A stretch of DNA of 64,000 nucleotides. Source: Chelydra serpentina. Taxonomy: Eukaryota; Chordata; Testudines; Chelydridae. Each line of letters opens with the position of its first letter. Positions within the stretch are counted from its first letter, which is position 1. Under the pieces are notes generated by a model. The model was given only the letters and a program-made list of their open reading frames with translations. It searched no databases and was not told the DNA's origin. The stretch lies in contig JBAIAC010000018.1 of assembly GCA_037349315.1 (NCBI GenBank), forward strand, positions 8,680,001 to 8,744,000, given 5' to 3'. The position numbers and the translations under genes are program-made. Below are positions 1-9,493 of this stretch, piece after piece.

Positions 1-479
1 CTTGCATCAGCACGATCCCAACGGTCGACTTTCCCACTCCAAACTGGTTCGCTACTGATCGATAGCAGTCCGGAGTTGCGAGCTTCCAGATTGCAATAGC
101 CACCCGCTTCTCCACCGTCAGGGCAGCTCTCAATCTCGTGTCCTTGCGCCGCAGGGCGGGGGCGAGCTCCTCACACAGTCCCATGAAAGTAGCTTTTCTC
201 ATTCGAAAGTTCTGCACCCACTGCTCGTCATCCCAGACTTGCATGACAATGTGATCCCACTACTCTGTGCTGGTTTCCCGAGCCCAAAAGCGGCGTTCCA
301 CGGTGCATAGCATGTCCGTGAATGCCACAAGCAAGTTAGTGTCGTACGCGTTTTGCGTGACAATTTCATCATCATCGTCGGACTCCTCGCTGTCACTGTG
401 GATCTTAAGGAACAGCTCGACTGCCAAACGATGTGCTGGCGAGACTCGTCAGTATTTTGCTCAACAGGTCGGGATCCAT
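1..479 (-). pseudogene. HARBI1-like Harbinger transposase, N-terminal part, broken
   Basis: Reading leftward from an ATG at 479-477, the protein starts MDPDLLSKILTSL, passes an acidic stretch (SDSEESDDDDE) and enters the helix-turn-helix region typical of HARBI1-type nucleases (VWDDEQWVQNF, then TVEKRVAIAIWKLATPDCYR, then NQFGVGKSTVG). The catalytic DDE part would lie left of position 1. Two lesions are visible: a one-base frame slip near 431-436, between the MDPDLL and SDSEES parts, and an in-frame TAG at 262-260 where related copies have tryptophan (TEW-W-DHIV). Downstream of the stop the frame is open to the window edge. Transposases of this family cut and paste the element in the nucleus, but this copy cannot make the full protein. 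Confidence 0.75.
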
Positions 480-854
480 TTTCCCGCTGACCGAAACGGA
501 GCACAGATCGCGCTACAAAGAAACCGTAGAAAAATGGCGCAAATTGTGGCCGGAAACACAGGGATTGCTGGGATGCGAAGCGATGCATCACGGGGCGTTG
601 GGACAGGACCCAGAATGCACCATACCCCACGCCCCCTTCCCACAACGCCAGAATTGGAAGAGGTGTTCTGTGGGATACCTGTCCATAATGCACCTCTCCC
701 AAAACCGCTGCAAGTGCCGCAAATGTAGCCACGTCAGTGCTAGTTACTGCGCTGGTGGCTGCCAGTGTGGACAGGCAGCAGCGCTTTCCCTACTCATCTG
801 TACGAACACGGGTTTAACTAACAGCGCTGTACATCTGCAAGTGTAGCCAAGGCC
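1..854 (-). mobile_element. PIF/Harbinger DNA transposon, 5' end (continues left of window)
   Basis: On the minus strand the element starts at 854 with the terminal sequence GGCCTTGGCTACACTTGCAG and reads leftward into a HARBI1-like transposase that runs off the window. The base triplet next to the end (855-857) is TAA, the usual TWA-type Harbinger target. About 180 bases of terminal sequence are nearly the same as the ends of the two MITEs at 13816-14576 and 25137-25924, so this is a fragment of the autonomous element of that family. The other end lies outside the window, so its full length and duplication cannot be checked. Confidence 0.8.
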
Positions 855-857
855 TAA

Positions 858-1336
858 GATTATTTAGAGGGTTCCAGATCCAGAGAGGTTCACATGTATC
901 TGCTGCTGCAGTTTGAAGGAACTGAGGCAGCAGATGATGTCACACCTCCCTTAACACTCACCCATAAAATGTTCAGAAAGGCTGAGGGGTGGAGTAGAAG
1001 TGGCCTGTGAGCTCTCCAACAGGCATTGCTAGAAGGTTCCACTATCCGAGTTGCACTGACCAGTGTAACCCAAATGAGAATATCCACAGGAACCTCAAAG
1101 AACCATCCCTCTGCTAGGGCACCTAAATCCAGCCCTGCAGCATCCTTCTAATCTAATCTTGCTCAGTCAAGATTACATGACTACACAATCTGGCAAACAT
1201 TCAGCCATGGACTCCATTTAGATCAACATCTCGTGATTTGAATCCATGCCCTCAGAGGTGGTTTGTTGCATCAATTTGTAAACAAGTTCAACAGTAACAC
1301 CAAATAAAGTGTCTTATGTCACCTTGATTTACTTAC
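858..1336. other. CENPE intron 5 / flank, no feature recognised
   Basis: Ordinary AT-leaning sequence between the Harbinger fragment and CENPE exon 5. I see no exon with conserved kinesin sequence here, so CENPE exon 6 must lie beyond the left edge. Confidence 0.5.
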
Positions 1337-1456
1337 ATTAACATCCTCTCGAATTCCTAGAGGTTTGTTTTTCCTGCTGTCACAGAGTAAGTCTGTTATG
1401 GTTTCATTGTATATTTCCATATAGGAAACTCTCAGCAGAAACTCCCTACCTGGAAT
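1337..1456 (-). CDS. CENPE: CENPE exon 5
   Basis: Forty codons, phase 0 at both ends. It encodes the motor segment after the P-loop ([20 protein letters not shown]), including the conserved SYMEIYNE motif. The acceptor TTTAG precedes 1456 and the donor GTAAGT follows 1337. A run of 24 C on the coding strand sits 38 bases upstream of the acceptor. Confidence 0.9.
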
Positions 1457-4400
1457 CTAAAGATTAAAAACAAGCATTATCAGATCAGAAGTTGGGGGGG
1501 GGGGGGGGGGGGGGGGGAGGAGAGGAGGGGAAGGGGTGAAGTGCTTTAATGAAAGGATGCTCAGCTTTTTCCATCGTCTTGGACTACATCTTTACATAGC
1601 TTGTTTCATTGACTTTTCCTTTCCTCTTTGGTACATAGTCCAATAATTACTTGCAAGGAAAAGTAGTTACGTAACACTACACAAATTTCTCTCTCTTTAA
1701 TGCAATGTGTATTTCACCCCTTTTTGAAAAAAGATCTGGTACTCTATTTTTGCCCTTCATTATCTGTAATAAGGGAATAATGATACTAACCTTCTTTGTA
1801 AAGTGCTGAGATCTACTGATGAAAAACACTACTTAAGAGCTGGGTATTAGTTATCCCCTCTGCACAGGTTTCCCTGCTGCTAGACTACCTTCGCCTGCTC
1901 TTTCTTCTAAATCTAATCCCCTGTTGAGTGGCTTTCCTCATCTACTTCCCTGTTATTTGGGTCCCTTCTCTCCAGCCATCTGGCCCTCTTCTTCCTCTGT
2001 TTCACTGAATGCACTTCCCAGCAGCCATCTTCCCTCTTCTACCCCTCACCTCAGACATTCATCTCCAGCTGATGGTTGGTTAACAGCTTAAGTCCCACTG
2101 GTGCCTCTGGTACCCATAACCAGTTTTATCTTTTCCAGGCCCTAAGGCTCTTTGCAATGAGTGAGGAAGTAACATCCTGTACCATGCATTCTACTAGCTT
2201 TTGAGACAGCAAGCAAGCATGTTTTGTGAACTAGTTTAGTTTATATCATCCCCTGACTTCTCGTAACATGGGTGCTCTTATGCTGTCAAATTCATAGACT
2301 AAACCATTATTTAATAATGCCCTGTCCCACAATCCATAAATGGCACTAGGAATCTCTTGCATCACACTGAGGCACAATCCATAAAGCTTGTTGTGCCCAG
2401 GCCTCCCTGACTTCAATGGGGCTCCACGCAGATGCAGTTGTTGGCCTGCAGGCTATAGGTCTGGATATACCATGCCTAAGAAGCAAACAGTACTGCTTCT
2501 TGAGTACAAGGCAGGCTGCCAGTGTTGCACATCTGAGTTAGAGATAACCTTGGCCATCCCCCATTAGCTTCCGAGGGCATGAAACACACATTGCACCTTT
2601 AAGCGGTGTGGTAAGTTTTTCTTCTTGGCATGCTTTTCCAATGCACACCCACCCCAAGCTATTCTAGCTGCTGCTGCTGCACTGCACAGGAAGTACACCT
2701 CCAGCTTTCACTATTTAGTCATTGCACCTCCTCACAAACCTTCTCTCCAACACACTTGTGGCCTCTGTTCTGCAAGTCAGACCAGAGGACACTAATGGTC
2801 CCTTCTGGCCTTCAAATCTATGAGTCTCTGAACCTCTTATGCAAAGCTCTGTAATTTGTGATTCCGCTAAGTATTTCTTCCACTGTTAGTTTTTCATCTT
2901 TTAGAAAAAAGATCTTTAAAGAGGTGAGTTTAGAGTGTACTAATCCAATGCACGAGACCCAGTCTTCATAACAACCAGATACTGAATTTGATATGTTATT
3001 TAAAGTTTTAATCAAGGTTCAGTGGGAAACAGATATTGAAATAGAGCTAGCTGGCTCAGGGATCTGCATAGATCGCATCCCTGCTACTAATGCCAGGGGA
3101 TGGCTTTCCCAAATTTCATGCAAGAATATGTATCACAGCAAAGTACTGCAACACATGCTACCACTTATAACTTGTTTCCGAAGTTCCTTGTTACCAAGTC
3201 CCCTCCCCAATATTTTTGTATAGGATCCAAGTGACAACAATTTAGCTGTATTACTTACTTCACAAATAATTTTGAAGACATCCTGAATTGCTTTAGGTAT
3301 AATGCCCATAGACTTGTCACTCCCCATCATTGTATATGTTTTTCCTGACGCAGTCTGCCCATAGGCAAAAATAGTGCCTAAAAAGAGGAACAAATGTTAA
3401 CTAACCACTACCCAACACATTCTACAAATAAGGTAAGTGTAAAAACAAATACGAAGCTTACCATTATATCCTTGGACAGCAGACTTTATAATTGGAACAG
3501 CTACACCTTCATATACTTGTTGGGTGCTGTCATTCGAATGAAAGACGCAATCTTAAAAAGAAATTTTTTTTAAAAAAAAGCTGCACAATGAGTTGAGAAA
3601 AAATGAACTTCCCTCATACTCAATTTTGGCAGCTTTTCATCCAATAGGACTGAGACCTTGATGCCCCCAAACCAACTCTTTTGCAGGATGATGCCAATAT
3701 TTTTATGCAAGATTAACTGATTGCCTAAAACCAAACTGAAGCAAAACAGAATACAACAATGTAATAGGTAAAGTGTGGGAAACTTGGATATAGAGTTGAA
3801 AAGATGCTATAGACAGTTAACCTAGTAATTATCATGGTTATACTATTTATCTACTGTGATCTGAAGCAAGGAAGGAAGTCATTTAAGTCAGACTTGAAGA
3901 TCTGATCCAGCTCTTGGTTATGCCAGACTTCCTTGGGCAAATCTTAGGGCACAGCTACACTACCCCCTGAATGACATTCGCTAAGCTGACAGAAGCACTC
4001 TTTTCAGCATAGCTGCATCTACAGGAACAGCTATGTCAGTTCTAAGGGGTGTGATTTCCCCCACATACACATTGCTAGCAGACAGAGATATGCTGGCAAG
4101 ACTCTATAGCATACACCAGGCATTACTCTAGCCCATGCCACAGCTCTCCATCACTAACATGGCAATTATGCTTCCCAACACAGGGGTTGTATTATTTTCA
4201 TAGAACAGAGCACCGTAAAAAAAAGTCACATCACAATAAACAGTAAACACAACACATGAGAGTCACTGGCCAGCAATCTTCCTCTATGGCAGGCCTGCAC
4301 AACTCGTAAAGCGGCGAGGGCCATATTACTCCAAAGAAAACAGCTGAGGGCCGAAACCCCCCGGCCCCACGGAAACATCTCCCCCCCAGTGCCACCCACC

Positions 4401-6228
4401 CCGCGGAAACAACCCCTCTTTCCCCAGCACTGGGGTGTGAAAGCCTTGCTCACTTGTCGCCCTGCCACTGCCCGGCCACTCGGCGCGTCATCCCCCACCC
4501 CGCCCGGCTCACCTACTCACCCCCCACCGCCAGCTCACCTGCCTGCCCACTGCTGGCCTCTAACCTTCTGCCACTGCCCCCACCCCCTGCCGCTGGCTCA
4601 CCCTCACTCCCCAGCTGACTCACTGGCCTCTTCACCAGCCTGCCCATCCGCCGGCCGGCCAGTTGGCCGTTGGCTTGCCCCACCCCACTGCTTGCCTACT
4701 CACCCCCCTGCGGGCCGCACAGTGCGATTTGAGATCTTAAAGCAACCTTGAGAAGCACGCTATACTACATCCTGTCCAGTCAGTCACAGGGGTGTTGAGG
4801 ATAAAATTAAATTAACAATTGTGATGAGGGCCATATAAGCACCTAAATAGATAGATGTTCCTTAAAGGTCTTACCGTAATTAAAAGTTCTTGCACCATCC
4901 ACTTGTAAAATAGTGGAATTTTCACTTTTCCAGTGAAGCTGCACTTTATCTCCAGATGCAGCATTTTCTCTAAAAAGGAACAAGAGATGGTTTTATTAAT
5001 CTTACTAGAGATTAGAACAGAAATAATGTTCACTTCTACCTACTTCATCCAATCAAGAACACACAAGTTCCACATTTGACTCATTGTGCATTTATGACCC
5101 TGTTTTCCAGCACACAAGCTTATAACATGAGGGCAGGGGGCTGGACTCGATGACCTCTCGAGGTCCCTTCCAGCCCTAGAATCTATGAACATGAATAAGT
5201 TGCTGCAATTCAGACTCTTCTTTCAATAAATGAAACAAAAGACCAAACTCAGAGGTGAGGCAAAGTGAAGTTTATCCAATATCTACTAGCCAAAAATCAA
5301 TCCACTAGCCAAAAATAGTTCTAACCATTTGTAATTTAAGGAATAAGACAGGCCATGCTCTGTAATTCACCATGTCAACTTTCTATTTCATACCTTTGTT
5401 AGAAGTTTTATTATGCCTGCCATACTTTGGGTCTCATCTTCTCTTCTTTATTCCACTTTGCCCTCTTTTCATATGCTTTGCAGTCAGTGTCTGCTTCCTC
5501 TTTTTCTCCTCTCCCTACAGATCCTTTATGGCACATTGCTTTCTTTGCATCTTTACCTAGGTTATGTCTCTCCCACTTTTTCTCCAAGCATCCTACTTGG
5601 TCTCCAAATCCTGCCTTATCTCATCAATTGCTGCCCCCAACACATCAGAGGCACCAAATCTTTTCACATCTCCTGTGTACAGAAGGCTTGAAGAGTATAC
5701 CAGACGCTGAGCGAGCTAAACTAAAGCGAGGGCCCCCACCCCCCTTATCTGGGGCAATGCCCGCGTGAGGGGCCAAGCCAGCAGGGAAGCCGCTGGGAAA
5801 GGTCTGGCTCGTAGCAGCTCAGCTAGCAAGACTTCGCCCCCTCTAGTTGCAAAAGCTCCCCTGCAAAACAGGAGCCAGAGGTGAGCAAAGTGGCGGCGGC
5901 CTGACTCTGCCGAGAGCCCCCAATAGACCCGCGCTGCAACGCCCCCCCTTCGGTTATGGGCGTGGGGCCCGGGCCTCACCGGCTCCCTGCGGAGCGCAGC
6001 TTCCCCGCGCACCCCGCCGCTGCGGGCGAGCGGAGGCAGTTCTGGGCGGGGCCGCGGACCCCTTCCCGGGGGAATCAAGGGGCGCCGGGCAGCTGCTGAG
6101 CGGGACCCCGGGGCGCGGCCGAGCCCGGGGGGGAGGGGAAGGGGGGGGAGGGCTCCGGTTCCCCGCACTCACCTGGCGACGAGCGGCCGCACCCGCACAC
6201 AGACCGTCACGGCTCCCTCCTCCGCCAT
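1337..6228 (-). CDS. CENPE: CENP-E kinesin motor, 5' part (exons 1-5; continues left of window)
   Basis: Kinesin-7 that moves chromosomes to the spindle equator and signals at kinetochores. Coding exons on the minus strand are 6228-6173, 4969-4875, 3551-3462, 3377-3259 and 1456-1337 (56, 95, 90, 119 and 120 bases). Phases join without error to 160 codons. The protein starts [16 protein letters not shown], the expected start for this family, and then has the beta-strand region [10 protein letters not shown], the P-loop GQTASGKT near residues 87-94 with the following TYTMMG, and [14 protein letters not shown] in exon 5. Every exon has a GT donor and AG acceptor. The rest of the motor and the long coiled coil are outside the window. 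The first residue of exon 3 after the split Asp is Cys, where Arg is usual. The P-loop spacing and the MAEEGA start favour CENPE over other kinesins. Confidence 0.93.
1494..1517. repeat. G24 homopolymer (C24 on the CENPE strand)
   Basis: An uninterrupted run of 24 G followed by a purine-rich GGAGGAGAGGAGGGG tract. On the CENPE strand this is a C/T-rich tract directly upstream of the exon 5 acceptor. Length in the real genome is uncertain because such runs are prone to sequencing slippage. Confidence 0.95.
2779..2833 (+). repeat. CR1-type LINE 3' tail fragment
   Basis: Matches the usual tail wording of turtle and bird CR1/L3-type LINEs: AATGGTCCCTTCTGGCCTTC followed by AAATCTATGAGTCT. Only the last few tens of bases are present. 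Confidence 0.65.
3259..3377 (-). CDS. CENPE: CENPE exon 4 (P-loop exon)
   Basis: Encodes [18 protein letters not shown] and on to the phase-0 end FKIICE. This is the ATP-binding Walker A loop of the motor. The acceptor TAG precedes 3377 and the donor GTAAGTAA follows 3259. Intron 3 on its upstream side (3378-3461) is only 84 bases. Confidence 0.93.
3462..3551 (-). CDS. CENPE: CENPE exon 3
   Basis: Encodes [20 protein letters not shown] then KSAVQGYN. Starts with two bases completing an Asp codon and ends with one base of the Gly codon finished by exon 4. The donor is GTAAGC. Its first full codon is TGC (Cys) at the place of the usual Arg. Confidence 0.92.
3552..4874 (-). other. CENPE intron 2
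   Basis: A 1.3-kb intron. Around 3946-4190 is a GGGCACAGCTACACTA-type MITE-like stretch without clear boundaries, and 4275-4745 is a GC-rich repeat (separate entry). Nothing else recognised. Confidence 0.5.
4275..4745. repeat. GC-rich C-tract repeat, hAT/MITE-like
   Basis: Abrupt GC-rich, C-rich block in AT-rich intron, opening with GCAGGCCTGCACAACTCGTA and AGGGCC wording and closing with GGGCCGCACAGTGCG. The style resembles the nonautonomous elements at 33600-34226 and 44378-44985 (a GGGCC-flanked body with internal minisatellite), but I cannot define inverted ends. Open frames across it are low-complexity Pro-rich and not genes. Confidence 0.45.
4875..4969 (-). CDS. CENPE: CENPE exon 2
   Basis: Encodes [20 protein letters not shown] then [11 protein letters not shown]. 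It begins with the third base of an Arg codon started in exon 1 and ends with the first base of the Asp codon finished in exon 3. The acceptor is TTTTTAG and the donor GTAAGA. Confidence 0.92.
4970..6172 (-). other. CENPE intron 1
   Basis: A 1.2-kb intron. Positions 5126-5190 are a plus-oriented CR1 3' tail (GGACTCGATGACCTCTCGAG, CCCTTCCAGCCCTAGAATCT). From about 5700 rightwards the sequence becomes part of the CpG-rich promoter region. Confidence 0.6.
6173..6228 (-). CDS. CENPE: CENPE exon 1 (start codon)
   Basis: ATG at 6228-6226 within GGGGCGATGG. Encodes [18 protein letters not shown] plus two bases of Arg, then donor GTGAGT. Chosen as start because it gives the family's expected N-terminus and the phase fits exon 2. 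Confidence 0.92.
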
Positions 6229-6300
6229 CGCCCCGCTGGCCTACACCGTGCCCCAAACGCGTCCTCCAGCCACCTCCTGCCTCGCCAACTGCCGCCAGGG

Positions 6301-6332
6301 TTTGAATGCCTCTCGGGCTACTTTCCTATTGG
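6301..6332 (-). promoter_or_regulatory. CENPE: CCAAT box and CHR-like element
   Basis: On the CENPE strand a CCAAT box (6332-6328, in GGACCAATAGG) is followed about 22 bases on by TTCAAA (6306-6301), the reverse of the CHR core TTTGAA. NF-Y sites paired with a CHR are a known arrangement in promoters of G2/M genes, including mitotic kinesins. Function here is inferred from position only. Confidence 0.5.
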
Positions 6333-6420
6333 TCCTTCCCTCACAGGCACTTCCGGACTCCGGACTGTACCACTGTCAACGGCGCTCGCGGGGGGAGGCG
6401 GCTGGAACAAGCCCCATTTA

Positions 6421-7167
6421 GACAGTCCCTTTGTGGGGTTTAAAGGGCAGGAAAGTTCCATGGGGATCAAACAGCTACGATCTTGCAGTCCGGAAACGGC
6501 TCTGGCTCGAGAAACTCCAGCTCTCAACGTGCCAAGCTGCAACCTTTCTCCCCACTCCTCCCACAGCCGGGATTTACTGTGTGTGGGGTTTTTTTAAGTC
6601 AACGAGATGCTTTGCTTGCAATGGCAAGTGATTCATTTTAACCATGGTCTAAATTGTGGCTTGAGCTCACGAGGTAGCATAGAGTCAGCCATGGGCACAA
6701 GGCGCTCCCTTACATTCCTCCACCAGTTATTTGCAGCAGAGCCACTATATCCTCTCCTGAGTATGGGGAGAGGAGGAGCAGAGGTTCCGCACCGTCCCCC
6801 CAGTTGCCAGTGAGGTAGTTGCACCAGCACATCATGTGATGTACATTGGATCAGGTATAGACCCTGGAGCACTGGGGAGCTCAGGAGGGAGATTGTGACT
6901 CTGGAACCATAATCTCACTCCTGGGTGGTTCCAGAGGCAGCACAATAGTGCACTGCCCCTTACTCTGGGCAGATGACAAACTGACCATATATTAAACACA
7001 AAGAAAATAATGGAACTTTCAAATAACAGAAAACAAAACTGAGAATGCTGCATGCATGTTGGGTATGGTTGTGTATTTGTGATGGAATATTGTTCCGGTT
7101 TCAGAGTTTTTAAATGTTCTACTGCTTTTGTTTCTCTCTCTCTTTCTCCTTTGTATTTCTATTATAG
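6421..7167. other. spacer between CENPE promoter and the M6 exon
   Basis: No repeat end, exon or RNA recognised up to about 7080. From 7081 the DNA becomes a T/C-rich polypyrimidine tract leading to the splice acceptor of the following exon. Confidence 0.5.
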
Positions 7168-7321
7168 TTTATTATGCTGACATACGTCTTCATGCTGGCC
7201 TGGCTAGGGGTCACGGCTTTCACCTCTCTGCCTGTTTACATGTACTTCAATCTGTGGACCATTTGCCGAAATACCACCTTAGTGGAAGAGGCTAATCTCT
7301 GCTTGGACCTTCGTCAGTTTG
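7168..7321 (+). CDS. GPM6A: isolated GPM6A-like exon (PLP/M6 family)
   Basis: The 154-base open segment reads FIMLTYVFMLAWLGVTAFTS, LPVYMYFNLWTICRNTTLVE, EANLCLDLRQF plus one base. This is the third membrane segment and start of the second extracellular loop of neuronal membrane glycoprotein M6-A. The wording TAFTSLPVYMYFNLWTICRN fits M6-A better than M6-B or PLP1. It has an acceptor (polypyrimidine then TATTATAG) and a donor (GTAGGTG), so it was copied or moved as genomic DNA and not as a processed mRNA. One change from the usual sequence is Glu in place of Gly (LVE-E-AN). I found no other M6 exon on either strand, and the 5' exons would have to lie across CENPE. It may be a real exon of a gene with huge introns, a translocated fragment, or an assembly join. 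Confidence 0.7.
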
Positions 7322-7774
7322 GTAGGTGAATGATGGATGTTCAATATGAATTGAGACTTCAAACCCAGTTAACAAAGCAGCCTTTTAGAAATATTTGTTG
7401 GGAATGTTGCCTGCAAACCCTTGATGCTTCCAAAATTTTTGTCTTAACACCTTACAGGCAGGTACAGAAGATGTATTTAAATTGTGTGACGGGGCAAGGC
7501 CAAAGGGCTATAGGAACCGGGATTTACTGTTGCATGCTGGGCATTGTAGTCTGTGACACTGCATAGGGTTCTGCTCCTGGAATGTGGTTTATGATCACAT
7601 TTCTCTGCATTTCACTGCTAGCTCAAGTTAGTGAAGTAATAGTCTTTGCCTTGACTTTGTTGTAGCTTTATTCTTTGTCTCATGGACCCCACAAACCTGC
7701 TGCATCCCCATCTGCACAGGCACCCGCACAGGTTAGCCTGAGAGGTTATGGAAGATCTGACCCTACATCATTCA
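7322..7774. other. flank of the M6 exon, nothing recognised
   Basis: Intron-like sequence. Around 7492 there is GTGACGGGGCAAGGCC wording that looks like part of a dispersed repeat, but no limits can be set. Confidence 0.4.
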
Positions 7775-8435
7775 TAGGGCCCTACCAAATTCATGGCCAT
7801 GAAAAACGCATCACAGACCACGAAATGTGGTCTCCCCGGGTGAAATTTGGTCTTTTGTGTGTTTTTAGCCTATACGATACAGATTTTGCGGGGGAGACCA
7901 GCGCTTCTCAAATTGGGGGTCCTGACCCAAAAGGGAGTTGTGGGTGGTGGTGTTCCACAAGGTTATTTTGAGGGGGGTTGCAGTATTGCCATCCTTACTT
8001 CTGAGCTGCCCTCACAACTGGGTGGCTGGAGAGTGGTGGCTGTTGGCCAGGCGCCCAGCTCTGGAGGCAGCACCCCGCCAGCAGCGGCACAGAAGTAAGG
8101 GTGGCAATACCATACCATGCCATGCTTACTTTGCACTGGTGCTGGCGGTGGCTCTGCCTTCAAAGCTGGGCACCCGGTTAGCAGCAGCCGCTCTCCAGCT
8201 GCCCAGCTCTGAATGCAGAGCCACTGTCAGCAGCAGCGCAGAAGGGTAGCAGTACCGCAATCCCCCCTACAAGAACCTTGCAACCACCCTACAAATTCTT
8301 TATGGGTCAGGATCCCTACAATTACAACACTATGACATTTCAGATTTAAATAGCTGAAATGATGAAATTTACGATTTTAAAAACCCTATGGCCGTGAAAT
8401 TGACCAAAATGGACCACAAATTTGGTACGGCCCTA
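7775..8435. mobile_element. hAT-like nonautonomous element (MITE)
   Basis: Starts TAGGGCCCTACCAAATTCAT and ends with the inverted form (ATTTGGTACGGCCCTA). The inner ends, CATGGCCATGAAA and TGGCCGTGAAATTG, also pair. Flanking eight-mers ATCATTCA (7767-7774) and ATAATTTA (8436-8443) agree at 6 of 8, consistent with an old 8-bp hAT duplication. The body is GC-rich with no transposase. Confidence 0.65.
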
Positions 8436-9493
8436 ATAATTTATGTTGATGTAAATTTTGCCATTGATTGCACTAGGAGCAGAATTGAGCCGTAAATTCT
8501 TTTGCAATAATTTTGTGATAGACAGTAAGCCTTTAGTAATTAACTGTCCAGTTATTATGATGTCACAGATTTAATCAACAGAGCTCAGGTATTTTTACTA
8601 CCTCCAGTATTAGATGATACCGGTATACAAACACCAGAGTACTTTTACTGCCATTGGCTTACAGGTCCTCATGCAGGACAGGCCTATAAGTGTATCCTTT
8701 CAATAGCATATGTATAATACAGATGTAGATGGTCTGGTAGTGAATTACAGATGTAGATGTACAGATGTAGATGATCTGGTAGTGAATTACAGGTCCTAAT
8801 TTTTCCAATGTAGGTGCAGCCCTAAAACTGCTTCTTTTGAACTTTTGAAAATTCAGGTTGACAGTGTTCCCTTTGACAGAGGAATAAGCTGCAAGAAAAT
8901 GCCAGTACATCTCACACAGCAGAAATTTTTCAGAATATTGTCCTTAATGAAAATGTGGTGTGAAAGAACAGAAAACATGATACAACAACAAAATTGTCTC
9001 TGAATAGTGTTTTCCAGAGTTTGACATGAGACCTTAATCAGCTTTTATGACCCATTTTTCATAAAGAAACATGTTAATAAAAATGGGATGTATGCAACTT
9101 ATTAGAGATTTTCTGAAACTGTTGTAAGTATATGCATAGATCAAGGTAAATAGCTATTACAAATGTGGATCAAGCACTGGGTTGCTGAACACACCATCAG
9201 TGGATGCTCAGCACCTTGAAATAGTTGGCTCCAAGAGTCCAATCCTGCCCCCGACTAAAGTCAGTGACAAAATTTCCATAGCAGCCACCAACTGAAAAGA
9301 AAAACAAAGAGTTCTTTCTCTCAGCTGCTGGCTCTCAACAGCCCATCCATCCCACATTTCTGGGAATACAAAGTAAATGTAAAGTTTTTACAAAGTCAGT
9401 ATTTCACAACCTTTTTTTTATTTTCAGCATTCTAGGAACAAGAGCAGAACTCCTCTTTGTGAGCCCTGCACCTGGTGTAGTGATTGACACCCA
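8436..9493. other. AT-rich spacer with a 42-bp tandem duplication
   Basis: Mostly unique-looking. The unit beginning ACAGATGTAGATG at 8719 recurs at 8761 with the same following TCTGGTAGTGAATT, a two-copy tandem of period 42. No gene recognised. Confidence 0.5.

Larger units (their letters stand above)
1457..3258 (-). other. CENPE intron 4
   Basis: An 1.8-kb intron. It contains the homopolymer at 1494-1517, an old MIR/L2-like stretch around 1734-1850 (AAGTGCTGAGAT-type sequence) and a CR1 3' tail at 2779-2833. A 65-codon minus-strand open frame at 2818-3015 has no kinesin similarity and reads into the CR1 tail, so I do not treat it as an exon. Confidence 0.6.
5850..6420 (-). promoter_or_regulatory. 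CENPE: CENPE CpG-island promoter
   Basis: Strongly GC-rich, CpG-dense block surrounding CENPE exon 1, contrasting with AT-rich flanks. No TATA box is obvious upstream of the ATG at 6228. Overlapping open frames on both strands are compositional artefacts of the island. The transcription start probably lies between the ATG and the CCAAT box at 6328-6332 (inference). Confidence 0.7.

Noticed and set aside
199..732. 177-codon minus-strand open frame in the Harbinger fragment
   Set aside because: It runs in a different frame from the recognisable HARBI1 sequence for its last third and its start lies in the terminal non-coding part, so it is a shadow.
2818..3015. Possible extra CENPE exon in intron 4
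   Set aside because: Does not resemble kinesin sequence, and exons 4 and 5 join in phase without it; its end is a CR1 tail.
5716..6305. Long open frames on both strands around CENPE exon 1
   Set aside because: Arg/Pro/Gly-rich products of CpG-island composition; the true exon there is the short 6173-6228.
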